DNA of 64,000 bases from Ananas comosus (taxonomy: Eukaryota > Streptophyta > Magnoliopsida > Poales > Bromeliaceae): contig NC_033626.1 in NCBI RefSeq assembly GCF_001540865.1, forward strand, positions 549,356-613,355. Reading direction: 5' to 3'. The notes beneath the pieces are model-generated. The model saw only the letters and a program-made list of their open reading frames with translations. It made no database searches and was not told where the DNA came from. This document shows, in pieces, positions 25,346-36,116 of the stretch. Every line of letters starts with the position of its first letter. Positions within the stretch are counted from its first letter, which is position 1. The translations under genes were made by a program, and so were the position numbers.

Positions 25346-25682
25346 CGTTTGGTTCAACGTAAAACTGTGAAAGATAATTTTCGGTGGAAAAGAAATTTCG
25401 ATGGAAAAAAAAACGCTCTTTAACGTTTTATTTGTAGGGGAAAAAAGGAGCTTTCCAATGCTTGTTTGATTGAAAGAAAAAATTTGAATGAAAAATAATT
25501 TTAAATATTTTTGTTCTGTTATATTATGTATCATTATTTATATAAATAATTATCATATTATATTTATATAATTAATATTTATATCTATATATATTAGTAT
25601 AATCATCATCATCATCATCATCTATATGTATTCCAGCCTAGTTCTATAATATATAATAACATGGATATAATATATAAATATG

Positions 25683-25908
25683 AGGCCCGCTACAGTGCTA
25701 TCAATAGCACCAAACACTTGATGTTACCAAATTTTTCTCCATTAGATCTATCCCTTCGACTAGTTCCACTCCTTAGATCATATTGTTCTACCAACCACTC
25801 ACTAAACTCTAGAGGGATCACTGTCATTATAACCGCACATCCTTCATCGAAGAGCCGAAAAACTGATAGTACCTATAACTTGGTGCTATTAATAGTATTC
25901 TTGCCTAG

Positions 25909-25912
<4 letters not shown>
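25683..25912. mobile_element. Family A foldback MITE, copy 3
   Basis: Left end GCTACAGTGCTATCAATAGC, right end TTGGTGCTATTAATAGTATT, so the two are inverted relatives. The interior has AGATCATATTGTTCTACCAA and CTCTAGAGGGATCACTGT. About 230 bp, followed directly by (AT)n. Confidence 0.7.

Positions 25913-25944
<32 letters not shown>
25913..25944. repeat. (AT)n microsatellite
   Basis: About 16 AT units abutting the right end of the foldback element. Confidence 0.95.
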
Positions 25945-25948
<4 letters not shown>

Positions 25949-27092
25949 AGGGTAAGAGACCATCATCCTCCAGAGAGTTTTCGTTCTCCGCCGAAAAACA
26001 GCGGAAAACGGAAACTTCAAATTTTCCATTTACGGCTCAATTCTCTCTCTACTGATGTTGGCATGGCAGCTGGGTGGCCTGCTGTTGGGCAGGCTTGCTG
26101 CAGCTACACAGTCGTTACGAGAGTGGAATCTCTGTTGATCTTTTCATCTCTCTACCTTTAACATCTTTCTCACTTGCTGTTCTTTTTTCTGTTTTATTTG
26201 GGGGGTTTCAGTTTGATTTATTGCATATATTTTTTCTTAAAATTTTGATTTTGACTTTTCAACTCAAATTGTTGGATGAACAATTTAGTATTTGAATCAT
26301 ACTTTCCCTATTTTTTGGAGCTTTTTGAGTATCAATAAATCAATTCTGTTGGATAAATTTCTTCTTCACTATTTATTTGGTGAGGGAAAAGGGATGGCAT
26401 TACTTTGAGCGTTGCTTTTGTTCTACATCGTTGAACTTACGAACATGCCACATCGGCCATTAAAATAGTCATTTTGTCCAGGTAATCTGAGCATTGCTTT
26501 TGTTTTCTTTCCTTCCCTTTTGCTGAGAAAATCGAAGGTATTATTGGAAGCTCGTCATATATTCGTTATCGTTTTGTTCTTGGTATTACCATTTTACCAT
26601 TTTATCAATTTGTATTTGTTTCTTGTGAATTCTTTGATGATCATTTTGTTTTTCGAACTTTGAAATTAGGTTTTTTTTTTCTTTCCACTCTCTCTTGTTG
26701 CATTCACTGGTTCTTTTCCACTGAAACAGAGCAAAAGTTTCTTTCCCTCAAAAAAAAATCCAAGGTGCCTGCTGGATTTCTCTTAGAAAGAAGAAGAAGA
26801 AGAAGAAGAGGACAAAAGAAAAAAAAAGAAAAAGAAAGAGAGCAAATGTGTCCCCTTTGGCCATTTTCTGCAGGAAAAGAAAAACAAAGGCCTTCTTTCA
26901 ACATGACCTTAGTTGAGGGGCTTGTTCCCAGGATTCCTCCTTGCCTGGGGCTGCAGGGCAGGGAAATTGCATTGCCACTTTAGCGGCTCTCTGTACATTT
27001 TCGCCTGAATGGCTTTGTCCTTGAACCAAATGCTGCCTGGTTGTTGGCCAGAGAGGAAGTAGTTTGCCATTTCTGCAACTCTTGCAGGCTGA

Positions 27093-27094
<2 letters not shown>

Positions 27095-27138
<44 letters not shown>
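27095..27138. repeat. (CT)n microsatellite at end of monomer R1
   Basis: About 22 CT units directly after TGATGA. Confidence 0.95.
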
Positions 27139-27141
<3 letters not shown>

Positions 27142-27577
27142 ATGAGGGACGGAACTTGCAAAATCGCAAAACTGGTGGATTTTTTATGCAAATTGGCCTT
27201 TCTTCAACTCTAGAAATAGACTTTTCTATTTTTAATTACCTTTGTAATTTTATGGATTCTTTACATGCAGAAGAGAGCAAAAGTTTCTTTCAAAAACTAA
27301 AAGGCAGGCAACATGTTCATATCGTTATCGTCGCAGCCGTTACCCTTTTCCCCATTTTTGGCAAGTTAAAAAAAAAGACTTTGCGACATGGACTAAGTTG
27401 AGGGGCTTATTTTCAGAATTTCTCCACCCCTGGGGCTCGAGGATAGGTGAATTGCAGCCTCGGTAAAGGGGGTCTCCATGCATTTTTACCTAAATTGCCT
27501 TATTCTAGAACCAAATTCTGCCTGGTTGTTGGCCAGAGAGGAAGTGGACCTGCATTTCGGCTACTCTTGTAGGCTGA

Positions 27578-27580
<3 letters not shown>

Positions 27581-27628
<48 letters not shown>
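27581..27628. repeat. (CT)n-(AT)n compound microsatellite at end of monomer R2
   Basis: CT tract turning into an AT tract directly after GGCTGATGA. Confidence 0.95.
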
Positions 27629-27748
27629 CATATTGCCCGGACTGGTATTTTGTGCAAGGTGATGGTGATGAATGCTACATGATTGTGACTTTCTGCGGAA
27701 AGTCCTTCAGTGTGATCGACTATATATATATATATATGCGAATGTAAA

Positions 27749-27873
27749 GTTGAGCTACAATCAATAGTAGCAACCACTAAACCTAAACTCTGGACCCTAG
27801 ACCCTATTGATCCATGGGTCAAAAACTTGGTCGCGGCCGCCACTTTGCTACTATCAATAGTATTTTAGCCCCA
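27749..27873. mobile_element. Family B small foldback element, copy 1
   Basis: About 125 bp. Left end GAGCTACAATCAATAGTAGC and right end TGCTACTATCAATAGTATTT form terminal inverted repeats. The interior contains CTCTGGACCCTAGACCCTAT. Non-coding. Confidence 0.7.
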
Positions 27874-29310
27874 CAATAAATTTATACATCTATATGAATT
27901 CTCTTTCTCTTATGTGTTACTCTTTTGGGTAAACTTCAAATACCACCCCTATGGTTTCGCACTTTCTCACTTTAGTAACCCTGTGGATTAAAGTGTATTA
28001 AGTTAGTATCCTGTGGTTTCATTTTTCTCTTTTCGCCTGCTCCTCCGTTAACATTTCGTTAAATTATATACAAAATATGCTTTCTTCAAAATATTTTTTC
28101 CCTTCTTTTCCTTCTTGGAGGCGATGATGATAAACACCGCATCACTGCAATTTTGTGAGAAGATGTGCTATTCTCATGCAATGCCATTATTTTTCTCTTT
28201 CCATATGTGTGCATGTACGCACACACGTTCATATATATATATATATATATACACATCTATTTCTTGGACCTGGTTCACCACATTTGTTTACTACCCAATG
28301 AAATGCTTGATTCTTTGGCGATGTTGGCTGGGCAGCTGGATGGCCTTCAACTTGCAGGCAATGGCTGCAGCTACATCTCCAGTGTTAGACTGGTGTATAT
28401 GATTAATTTTTCCTTTGGTGTTAAATCTGAGCCTCCGTCAATCTTTTGCACTTTTTGCTCTCTCTTGTTGCATTCACTGGTTCTTTACCACTGAAACTGA
28501 GCAAAAGTTAATCCGCAAAAAAAAAAAAAAAAAAATTCAAGGTGCCTACTGGATTTCTCTTAGAAAGAAGAAGAAGAAGAGGACAAAAGAGAAAAAAAGA
28601 GAGCAAATGTGTTCCCTTTGGCCATTTTCTGCAGGAAAAGAAAAACAAAGGTCTTCTTTTAACATGACTTTAGTTGAGGGGCTTTTTCCCAGGATTCCTC
28701 CATGCCTGGGGCTGCAGGGCAGGGAAATTGCATTGCCACTTTAGCGGCTCTCTGTACATTTTCGCCTGAATTGCTTTGTCCTCTAACCAAATGTTGCCTG
28801 GTTGTTGGCCAGAGAGGAAGTAGTTTGCAATTTCTGCAACTCGTGTAGGCTGATGACTCTCTCTCTCTCTCTCTCTCAAAAGAGGGACCGAACTTGCAAA
28901 ATCTCAAAACTGGTGGATTTTTTATGCAAATTGGCCTTTCTTAAACTTTAGAAATAGAATTTTCTATTTTTACTTACCTTTGTAATTTTATGGATTCTTT
29001 ACATGCAGAAGAGAGCAGAAGTTTTTTCAAAAACTAAAGGCAGGGAACATGTCCGTATCGTTATTGTTGCTGCTGTTACCCTTTTGGCCATTTTTGGCAA
29101 GTTGAAAAAAAAGACTTTGCGACATGGCCATAGTTGAGGGGCTTTTTCAGAATTTCTCCACCCCTGGGGCTTGAGGATAGGTGAATTGCAGCCCCGGTAA
29201 AGGGGGTCTCCATGCATTTTTACCTAAATTGCCTTATTCTAGAACAAATTCTACCTGGTTTTTGGCCAGAGAGGAAGTAGACCGGCATTTCTGCTACTCT
29301 TTTAGGCTGA

Positions 29311-29313
<3 letters not shown>

Positions 29314-29379
<66 letters not shown>
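29314..29379. repeat. (CT)n-(AT)n compound microsatellite at end of monomer R4
   Basis: About 21 CT units then about 12 AT units. Confidence 0.95.
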
Positions 29380-29380
29380 G

Positions 29381-29414
29381 GGTTAATTTCATACAGCTCC
29401 CTGCAAATAATATC
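29381..29414. mobile_element. Mutator-like terminal fragment inside monomer R4
   Basis: GGGTTAATTTCATACAGCTC matches the terminus of the long-TIR elements at 61866 and 63207. Only the terminal 25-30 bp are present. Confidence 0.5.
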
Positions 29415-29504
29415 TCTCTCTCTCCCTCTCATACTGCCTGGACTGGTATTTTGTGCAAGGTGATGGCAATGAATTCCACATGATTGTGACTTTCTGCGGA
29501 AAGT

Positions 29505-29505
29505 N
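29505..29505. other. Ambiguous base, probable assembly join
   Basis: A single N at the exact place where the duplicated array loses its expected continuation. The flanks differ in character. Confidence 0.8.
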
Positions 29506-29841
29506 CAAAAAAAATAACAGCTAATATTAGTGTTAATGATAAAAATAACAAAAACTAATACATATGTGACACTATGTTCAATAATAAAGGATCTTAGAAC
29601 TTACTATGAGTCCAAATTTGCACCTAAAAACCCTTAACGGGTACCGGATCCAACCCGACCCGATAGTTACCTACACCGCCTTTTCTTTTCCCCCTATAAA
29701 TACCCTCGAACCCGGGAGTCTTCGTTTCCCCGCTCCCCTACTCCCGTTCGGGTTTTTTAGTCCAATAGTCTTCTCCTAAAATTTTATTCTAAAAATAGAC
29801 CTGTTAAATTTTTATTTATAAACATAGTCCTATAAAAGCGA

Positions 29842-29879
29842 TGAATGGTTCACCGCTTTTAAATACGGTGAACCATTCA
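29842..29879. repeat. Short perfect inverted repeat
   Basis: Arms TGAATGGTTCACCG (29842-29855) and CGGTGAACCATTCA (29866-29879) with a 10-nt loop, followed by a T-run, so a strong hairpin is possible. Confidence 0.8.
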
Positions 29880-30082
29880 CCGTTTTTTTTTTTTTTCTCA
29901 CTTTTTTCTATATGTTGGTTTGTATTTGTTTCCTTTTGCTTTGATTTTTTTTTGGTTACTTTAAGCGGTTCTTCTCTTCTTGTTTTCTTTCCAATTCCCT
30001 TGATCCAAACCTGAGCGACTGCTGTATTTAGCAGCTTGTTACGAGAAGTCTGCAAGGGTATTTGTGCAGTTCCGCACTCTGC

Positions 30083-30086
<4 letters not shown>

Positions 30087-30144
<58 letters not shown>
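30087..30144. repeat. (AT)n microsatellite, about 29 units
   Basis: The longest uninterrupted AT tract in the window. Confidence 0.95.
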
Positions 30145-30147
<3 letters not shown>

Positions 30148-30476
30148 AACATTCATCTTCATTTCGGATAGTGTCTCTCAGTGTATCGAAGGTTTTATTA
30201 CAACCAAAAGGTGGTTCTAGAGGTAGCATCGCTCTTCATTTATTATATATTGCTATCTGCATTGCCGAACTCAAAAAATAAGGTAAGATAAATAATAAAT
30301 TGGTTGAAGGGAAAGTTACCTGTTCATATTATCTAATTTCGACGTTTTGCTGACCCAGGGGCCTAAATGTATATTGAAGTTACATTATTTTTCAGTCGGT
30401 ACATATGTATAATTTGATTGCTATATATATATGTAAGAGAGAGAGAGATAGAGAGAGAGAGATGAGAGAGAGAGAG

Positions 30477-30690
30477 AGGTCCGGCTTACTCTGCATATCA
30501 ATAGCACCAAGCGCTTGGTGCTACTAAGTCTTTGGCGTTAGATCTACCCCATCTGTTAGATCATACTATTCACCAACCAACCCTCTAACCTAGGCGCGAC
30601 ATGTGTTCATCTAATCACATCCCTTATTCAGAGGCCGGAAAAGCTAATACACAATGAGTTAGGTGCATTGAATAGTTATAGAGCCACTAT
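30477..30690. mobile_element. Family A foldback MITE, copy 4 (degenerate)
   Basis: Left end GGTCCGGCTTACTCTGCATA then TCAATAGCACCAAGCGCTTG. The right end, TAGGTGCATTGAATAGTTAT, is degraded. The interior carries AGATCATACTATTCACCAAC. Confidence 0.6.
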
Positions 30691-30821
30691 GTATTGATTA
30701 TATTATATTATATATATATATATCTATTATATATATATAATTATAATATATATATTATTGGAGGCTAGAGTTCAAGCACGATGAATAGTGCTTGCTCACT
30801 GTTTGAAAGCAGCCAAGATCG

Positions 30822-30856
<35 letters not shown>

Positions 30857-30864
30857 CATGTATA

Positions 30865-31344
30865 GTTGAGCTACTATCAATAGTAGCAACCACTGAACCC
30901 TAAACTCTGGACCCTAGACCCTATTGATCCAAGGGTCAAAAAGTTGGTCGCTGCCACCACTTTGCTACTATCAATAGTATTTTCGCCCCACTATAAATAT
31001 ATACATCTATACAAATTTTCTTTCTGTTATGTGTTACTCTTTTGGGTAAACTTCAAATACCATCCCTGTGGTTTCGCACTTTCTCACTTTGGTACTATGT
31101 GGTTTAAAGTTGAGCTACTATCAATAGTAGCAACCACTAAACCCTAAACTCTGGACCCTAGACCCTATTGATCCAAGGGTCAAAAGTTGGTCGCAGCCAC
31201 CACTTTGCTACTATCAATAGTATTTTAGCCCCACTATAAATATATACATCTATATAAATTCTCTTTCTGTCATGTGTTACTCATTTGGGTAAACTTCAAA
31301 TACCATCCCTGTGGTTTCACACTTTCTCACTTTGGTACTATGTG
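30865..31344. repeat. 244-bp tandem duplication of foldback B plus family C terminus
   Basis: Copy 1 spans about 30860-31103 and copy 2 about 31104-31347. Each holds a family B foldback (30865-30992 and 31109-31234), then CTTTCTGT.ATGTGTTACTC and GGGTAAACTTCAAATACCAT. The two copies are nearly identical, so the duplication is recent. Confidence 0.8.
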
Positions 31345-31469
31345 GTTTAAAGTGTATTAATTTAGTACCTTGTGGTTCGATTTTTCTCTTTTTGCCAGCT
31401 CCCCCGTTAACATTTTGTTACATTATATACAAAATATGCTTTCTTACAAATTTTTTTTCTTTCTTTTCC

Positions 31470-32394
31470 TTGGAGGCGATGATGATAAACACCGCATCAC
31501 TGCAATTTTGTGAGAAGATATGCTATTCTCATGCAATGCCATTCTCTTTCTTTCTTTCTTTCTTTCTTTTTCTTTCCATATGTGTGCATGTACACACACA
31601 CACACACACACATTCATATATATATATATATATATACATCTATTTCTTGCACCCGGCTCACCACATTTGTTTACGACCCAATGAAATGCTTGTTTCTTTG
31701 GTGATGTTGGCTGGGCAGCTGGATGGCCTTCAACCGTGCAGGCAATGGCTGCAGCTACATCTCCAGTGTTAGACTGGTGTATATGATTAATTTTTCCTTT
31801 GGTGTTAAATCTGAGCCTCCGTTAATCTTTTGCACCTCCATTGTTTTTCTATCAACATTACGAGTTCTTGAACTTTTAGTCAAGTTTCATTTTGGTCCTC
31901 AAACTAGCTGTTGCTCTTCTGGGCCGATGACCCTCTCCCTCTATTTATTCGCCTGGTCTTTCTCTCGGGGAGAAATGGTTACCTGGCATCATGTCAAACG
32001 GATTAGCTGTCGAATACCAATTCTATTTGGAATAACTGTGACAGAGAATACTCTTTACAAGAAATTTGTTGCTTCCACCTGGTGCACTACATCAACCGTG
32101 TTAACAGGACTTGTGGATGGCCTGGTGCTGTGCAGGCAACACCTGCAACTACTTGCTAAGAGGTGGTCTTGGTTATATTTCTGCTGATAAAGACAGCCAT
32201 GGGGGTTTATTTTGGCAAACAAGAGTCCATTTTCTTCTCCTCCCACCCTTTTTTCTATTAATTTTTTGTTTTTAAAAGAAAACATTGAAGTCTATACTCT
32301 CTTTCTTAAGGCATAAATTGCACTGTTGGTCCTTGAACTTTTGGCCGAAGTTTCATTTTGGTCCTGGTAAGTAAGCAGCTGCTCTTTCAGTTTC

Positions 32395-32438
<44 letters not shown>

Positions 32439-32660
32439 ATTACCTGGACTCATATATACCTGTTGTTCTTAATATCTTAGACAGGAGTAGGCGGGGCAAC
32501 TGGATGGCCTGCTGCTATGCAGGCAACAGCTGCAGCTACTGTCTAGGAGGGAAATTGCATTGTTAGTTCTCAAACTTCGAGTCAAGTTTCATTTTGGTTT
32601 TGGTAGGAGCTGCTGTTCTTCCGGGCTGGCTCTCTCTCTCTCTCTCTCAAACAATCTCAA
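31470..32660 (+). repeat. Complex duplicated array, block G2 and three short sub-repeats
   Basis: Block G2 (31470-31835) repeats G1 closely and holds core motif M3 (31703-31758). Then come three sub-repeats that share AAGTTTCATTTTGGTCC (near 31890, 32350, 32590), with core motifs M4 (32113-32152) and M5 (32494-32540). (CT)n tracts occur at 32394-32434 and 32630-32648. Confidence 0.7.
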
Positions 32661-33695
32661 GATAGCTTTTCGTAATTTTCTGAGGGGTAAATCTCATAGG
32701 ACTTTCCTAACCTTTTACCGAAGTTTCAACGAAGTTTCAAGTGAGTCCCTAATCTTCTAATTGGTGTATTGAGGTCCTTAAACTGTTTCCCGAGTTTCAA
32801 TTGAGTCTCTCTTTTCCTCTCCTCTCTTTCTCTAGTATTTAATAATGTGCCTCTTACTCGTGCCCAAACTACTTAGCCTTAGGGAATGGTCATGAAGACT
32901 ATGACATACAACCTTCGTATATGCCTAAGCAGCGCACATGATGATGATTGTGTGGATTGCACAATCAGACATACTATATGGAAAAACCAAGTTAATATGA
33001 TTGAGGCTATAGAGATACCTTTCTTTCCTCTGTTACTTCTTTAACAACTTTGGCAGCACAGGTTTTAGTTGTGATAAGGGAGACGAGGAACTTCTGCCCC
33101 TCCTTTTCTTGTCTTCCTGTGCTACAATTTTCTTGTGGAGTTGAAAACATTTCTCTTCTATTTTGCTCTATTATTCGGTTGTGTTTTTCCTCTGATTTTT
33201 TTTTTTTTTCGTTTTCCATTTTTCCATTTGATTCCCCCTTTTCACATTGAATAGTTTAATGAAGGGTAAATTACACTTTTGGTCCTCAAACTATGAGACG
33301 CGTGACACTTTGGTACTTATTTATGAACTTCGGAAATGGTTCGGTACTTATTCGATGGACCTCTTACATGTCCACATATTATAGGCCAAAAAACAACTGC
33401 CTGTAAGGGCAACTCTCTTTGTGACCTGTAGCAGTACTCTCTCTCAAATGAAGAGTTCTGTACACATTGTGCAGTGCAACTTTATTCCAATAGAGTTATA
33501 TATATGTGGCACTGATAATATGATTGTTTGACTTGTTAGCCGAGTTTCTGGTGACTTTCTGAGGTACTCTAAATAATGCTCCGCCTTAGTAGATGCGAGA
33601 CAGCCCTTCGGCTCGAAGGGAGATAATTGAGGCCGACGAAAAGAATTAACCGTCGGCTTAATGCCCTCTGTTCTTGTTCTTGTTCTTGTTCTTGT

Positions 33696-33731
<36 letters not shown>

Positions 33732-34281
33732 ATTTATCTATATTTATACCTATATGTGTATATTTGTTTAGGGACAATTGCCTATATACTTCTGAGCACA
33801 TTCCTACTTTCATATATAGCCCTCAAAAACATGTATGCTGAAATGTACCCTTCTAACAATCCAAATTCTTTTCAATAAACCCTCAAAGCAGGGGTATCTG
33901 AGAAAACGAGGTCAAAGATAAAACTCTGTAATTTTTCAAGTTTGCAGAGGCAATTCTGCCATTTGTGTATATGTTTTGTATGTATGTGTATATTGCTTTC
34001 CGTGAGGCAATGAAGGTGATCACATCCTCGCGGCTGCAAATGTTGTGGGTATTGACTTTCGGAAATACTGGTCTATTGACTGCGTTCCATGCAATAATTT
34101 CTCCTATAGTTGAGGGGGTCTCTGTATGTTTTAACCTATAATTCTTTAACTATTTTGTCCCTTTTGCCTCGTGAAAATCACATCTTCTGGCCTAAGTGGG
34201 CTAACTCCAATTAAACATGTCTCTAGATGTTTGCTGGCTGGATTAGAATGCTATCAATATGCATCTGCTCTTCAATGGTGA

Positions 34282-34324
<43 letters not shown>

Positions 34325-34380
34325 ATCTTTTTCTTCTGTCAGAAAATTGTTTCCTGCTCTTAATGTACCATGTCATCCAT
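32661..34380. other. Non-coding spacer within the array
   Basis: T-rich DNA with GTTTC-AAG-GAG style words (32700-32820), a (TTGTTC)n-(CT)n tract at 33669-33729, and a TGATGAC(TC)n tract at 34279-34320. No gene recognised. Confidence 0.45.
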
Positions 34381-34389
34381 TTACTTGTC

Positions 34390-35508
34390 AATTCTTTCTT
34401 TATTGATGTTGGCAGGGCAGCTGGATGGCCTTCTGTTTTGCAGGCCATTGCTGCAGCTACATTGTATTTATAAGGGTGGAATATATGTGGGTTTCTTTGC
34501 ACCAAGTCTGAGCCTCGGTTGATCTTTTCATCCCTCTTATATGAAAAGGTTAAAATGTATAGAACTTGCCTAAATTATGCGCCATTTTGAATTGGCTACC
34601 CAATCTTTCAAAATCTTTCAAAATTTTGATTTTGCTATTTAGCCTTTCAATATGTTTGATTTGAGTCAGTCAACTATATTTTGACTTCAAAATTTAAGCT
34701 AATTACTTTAATGAATGTATAGTCGCGAGAATTGCATGAAGTATGCTAGCTAAACCTGCAAAAATAAAAGACGCATTCAAATTTTAAAGTTGAAGTGCTG
34801 TTGATTGACTCGAATTAAACAAATTGAAATGTTGGGTAGCAAAATCAAAATTTAAAAGATTGGACAGTCAACTCAAAATGATCAATAGTTTATTGAAGGT
34901 CTGTATGCTTTCACCATATAAAAACATCTTGCTTGTTTGCTTTTCTTTTTTCTATTTTATTTTGGGGTTTTGGTTTGGTTCATTGCATTTATTTTCTTAG
35001 TATGTTGATATTGGCTTTGTAACACAAATTGGTTTTTGACTTGTACTTCAGTTCTTCTTTCCTCTCCTTTTGCTGAGACAATGAAGTTATTATTTGAAGC
35101 TTTTCTTATTCTTTAACTTTTGTTCTTGATATTACCAGTTTATTAATTTGTATTTGTTTCTTGTGAATTCTTTGATGATCATTTTATATTGTTGAACTTC
35201 AAAATTAGGTCTCTATTTTTCCCCCTTAATTTCACTGATTCTTTACAACCGAAACTGAGCAAAAGTTTCTTTCAATAATAATAATAATAATAATGATACA
35301 GCGTAAGAGCCTACGGGATTTTTCTCAGCAAGAGAAGCTCTTCCCAGGATTTATCCACACGTGGGGCTGTGGTGCAGGGAAATCGCAGCGTCAGTTTGGA
35401 GGGTCTCCATGCATTTTTACCTTACTCGCCTTATTCTTGAGACAAATGATGCCTTGTTGTTGGCCTGAGATGGAGGAGACTGCCATATCTGCTACTCTTG
35501 TCGGATGA

Positions 35509-35548
<40 letters not shown>

Positions 35549-35689
35549 TACCTGGACTGGTATTTTGTGCAAGATGATGGCAATGACGCACGACATCTTT
35601 GTGACATGCTCCAGAAGTCCTTCAATTGCTGTTTGCCAGCCCATGACTTGTTTTCTCTACCCTTGGGCGTGGTGTTAGACTGTTGTCTT

Positions 35690-35720
<31 letters not shown>
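34390..35720 (+). repeat. Complex duplicated array, unit 3 with monomer R5
   Basis: Core motif M6 (34405-34460) and the following DNA align with 26054-26680. They share GGTATTACCA-like text, TTTGTATTTGTTTCTTGTGA and TGAATTCTTTGATGATCATT. The alignment is interrupted by a family D element (34543-34914). Monomer R5 (35225-35545) follows with TGATGAC(TC)n and the GGTATTTTGTGCAAGATGAT block. Confidence 0.7.
34543..34914. mobile_element. Family D inverted-repeat MITE, copy 1
   Basis: About 370 bp. Ends are inverted relatives: AAAATGTATAGAACTTGCC on the left, and CATACAGACCTTCAATAAAC on the complementary right. Inner inverted text includes TTGACTTCAAAATTTAAGC and its reverse-complement relative. 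Flanks TTATAT and ATATAA suggest a short TA-rich target duplication. The homologous site at about 26155 lacks it. Confidence 0.7.
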
Positions 35721-35728
<8 letters not shown>

Positions 35729-35795
35729 ATTATGCATAGATACAAGGGCCAAAAAATTGATAGTAGCAACAACTTGCTATTATCAATAATATTGT

Positions 35796-35831
<36 letters not shown>

Positions 35832-35850
35832 GTATATATATATATATATA

Positions 35851-36085
35851 TAGAACTAGGCTAGAATACTATTAATAGCACCAAGTCATTGGTGCTATTA
35901 GGTTTTCGGCCCCTTGGATAAAGGGATGTGCGAATGTGCGGTTAGCATGATTGTGATCCTTGGGTTTATTGAGTGGTTGGTGGAATAGTATGATCTAAAG
36001 GGTGGAAATGGTTAAAGAGGTAGATCTAATAGCGGAAAACCTGATAGCACCAAGTGCTTGGTGCTATTGATAGTATTGTAGCCGG

Positions 36086-36090
<5 letters not shown>
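35851..36090. mobile_element. Family A foldback MITE, copy 5 (best preserved)
   Basis: Left end TAGAACTAGGCTAGAATACT then ATTAATAGCACCAAG. Right end CAAGTGCTTGGTGCTATTGA then TAGTATTGTAGCCGGACTCT. The ends form sub-terminal hairpins. About 240 bp, flanked by (AT)n and (GT)n. Confidence 0.75.

Positions 36091-36092
<2 letters not shown>

Positions 36093-36116
<24 letters not shown>
36093..36116. repeat. (GT)n microsatellite
   Basis: About 12 GT units directly after the family A element. Confidence 0.9.

Larger units (their letters stand above)
26040..28440 (+). repeat. Complex duplicated array, higher-order unit 1
   Basis: First unit of a same-strand array. In order: core motif M1 (26054-26107); unique-looking T-rich DNA to 26680; monomer R1 (26690-27138) and related monomer R2 (27250-27610), both ending in TGATGAC(TC)n; a GGTATTTTGTGCAAGGTGAT block (27640-27710); foldback element B1; a family C fragment; and block G1 (28115-28440) containing core motif M2. 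The R1-R2-B-C-G order recurs in unit 2 at an offset of about 1.75 kb. No ORF is credibly protein-coding. Function unknown. Confidence 0.75.
28440..29504 (+). repeat. Complex duplicated array, higher-order unit 2 (left part)
   Basis: Monomers R3 (28455-28878) and R4 (28990-29380) repeat R1 and R2 closely, including GCCTGGTTGTTGGCCAGAGA and TGATGAC(TC)n. They are followed by the GGTATTTTGTGCAAGGTGAT block, which stops at the single N at 29505. The expected continuation (CCTTCAGTGTGATCG, as at 27703) is missing. Confidence 0.8.
29506..30860. other. Non-array DNA interrupting unit 2
   Basis: Sequence with no counterpart in unit 1. It includes a promoter- or LTR-like segment (CCCCCTATAAATACCC near 29690), a 14-bp-arm hairpin (29842-29879), a very long (AT)n at 30087-30144, family A copy 4 (30477) and more AT repeats (30700-30850). 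No gene recognised. Confidence 0.55.

Noticed and set aside
26660..28744. Pair of similar ORFs (26660-26983 and 28415-28744) ending LQGREIALPL
   Set aside because: They are in the recently duplicated monomers R1 and R3; most differences change amino acids, the N-terminal parts are homopolymer-encoded, and no family is recognised.
29816..30281. ORFs with long Ile-Tyr runs
   Set aside because: They only translate the (AT)n microsatellite.
27090..35545. C/D snoRNA cluster suggested by repeated TGATGA
   Set aside because: No CTGA box D or terminal stem is found 60-100 nt downstream; the TGATGA is followed by simple CT repeats.
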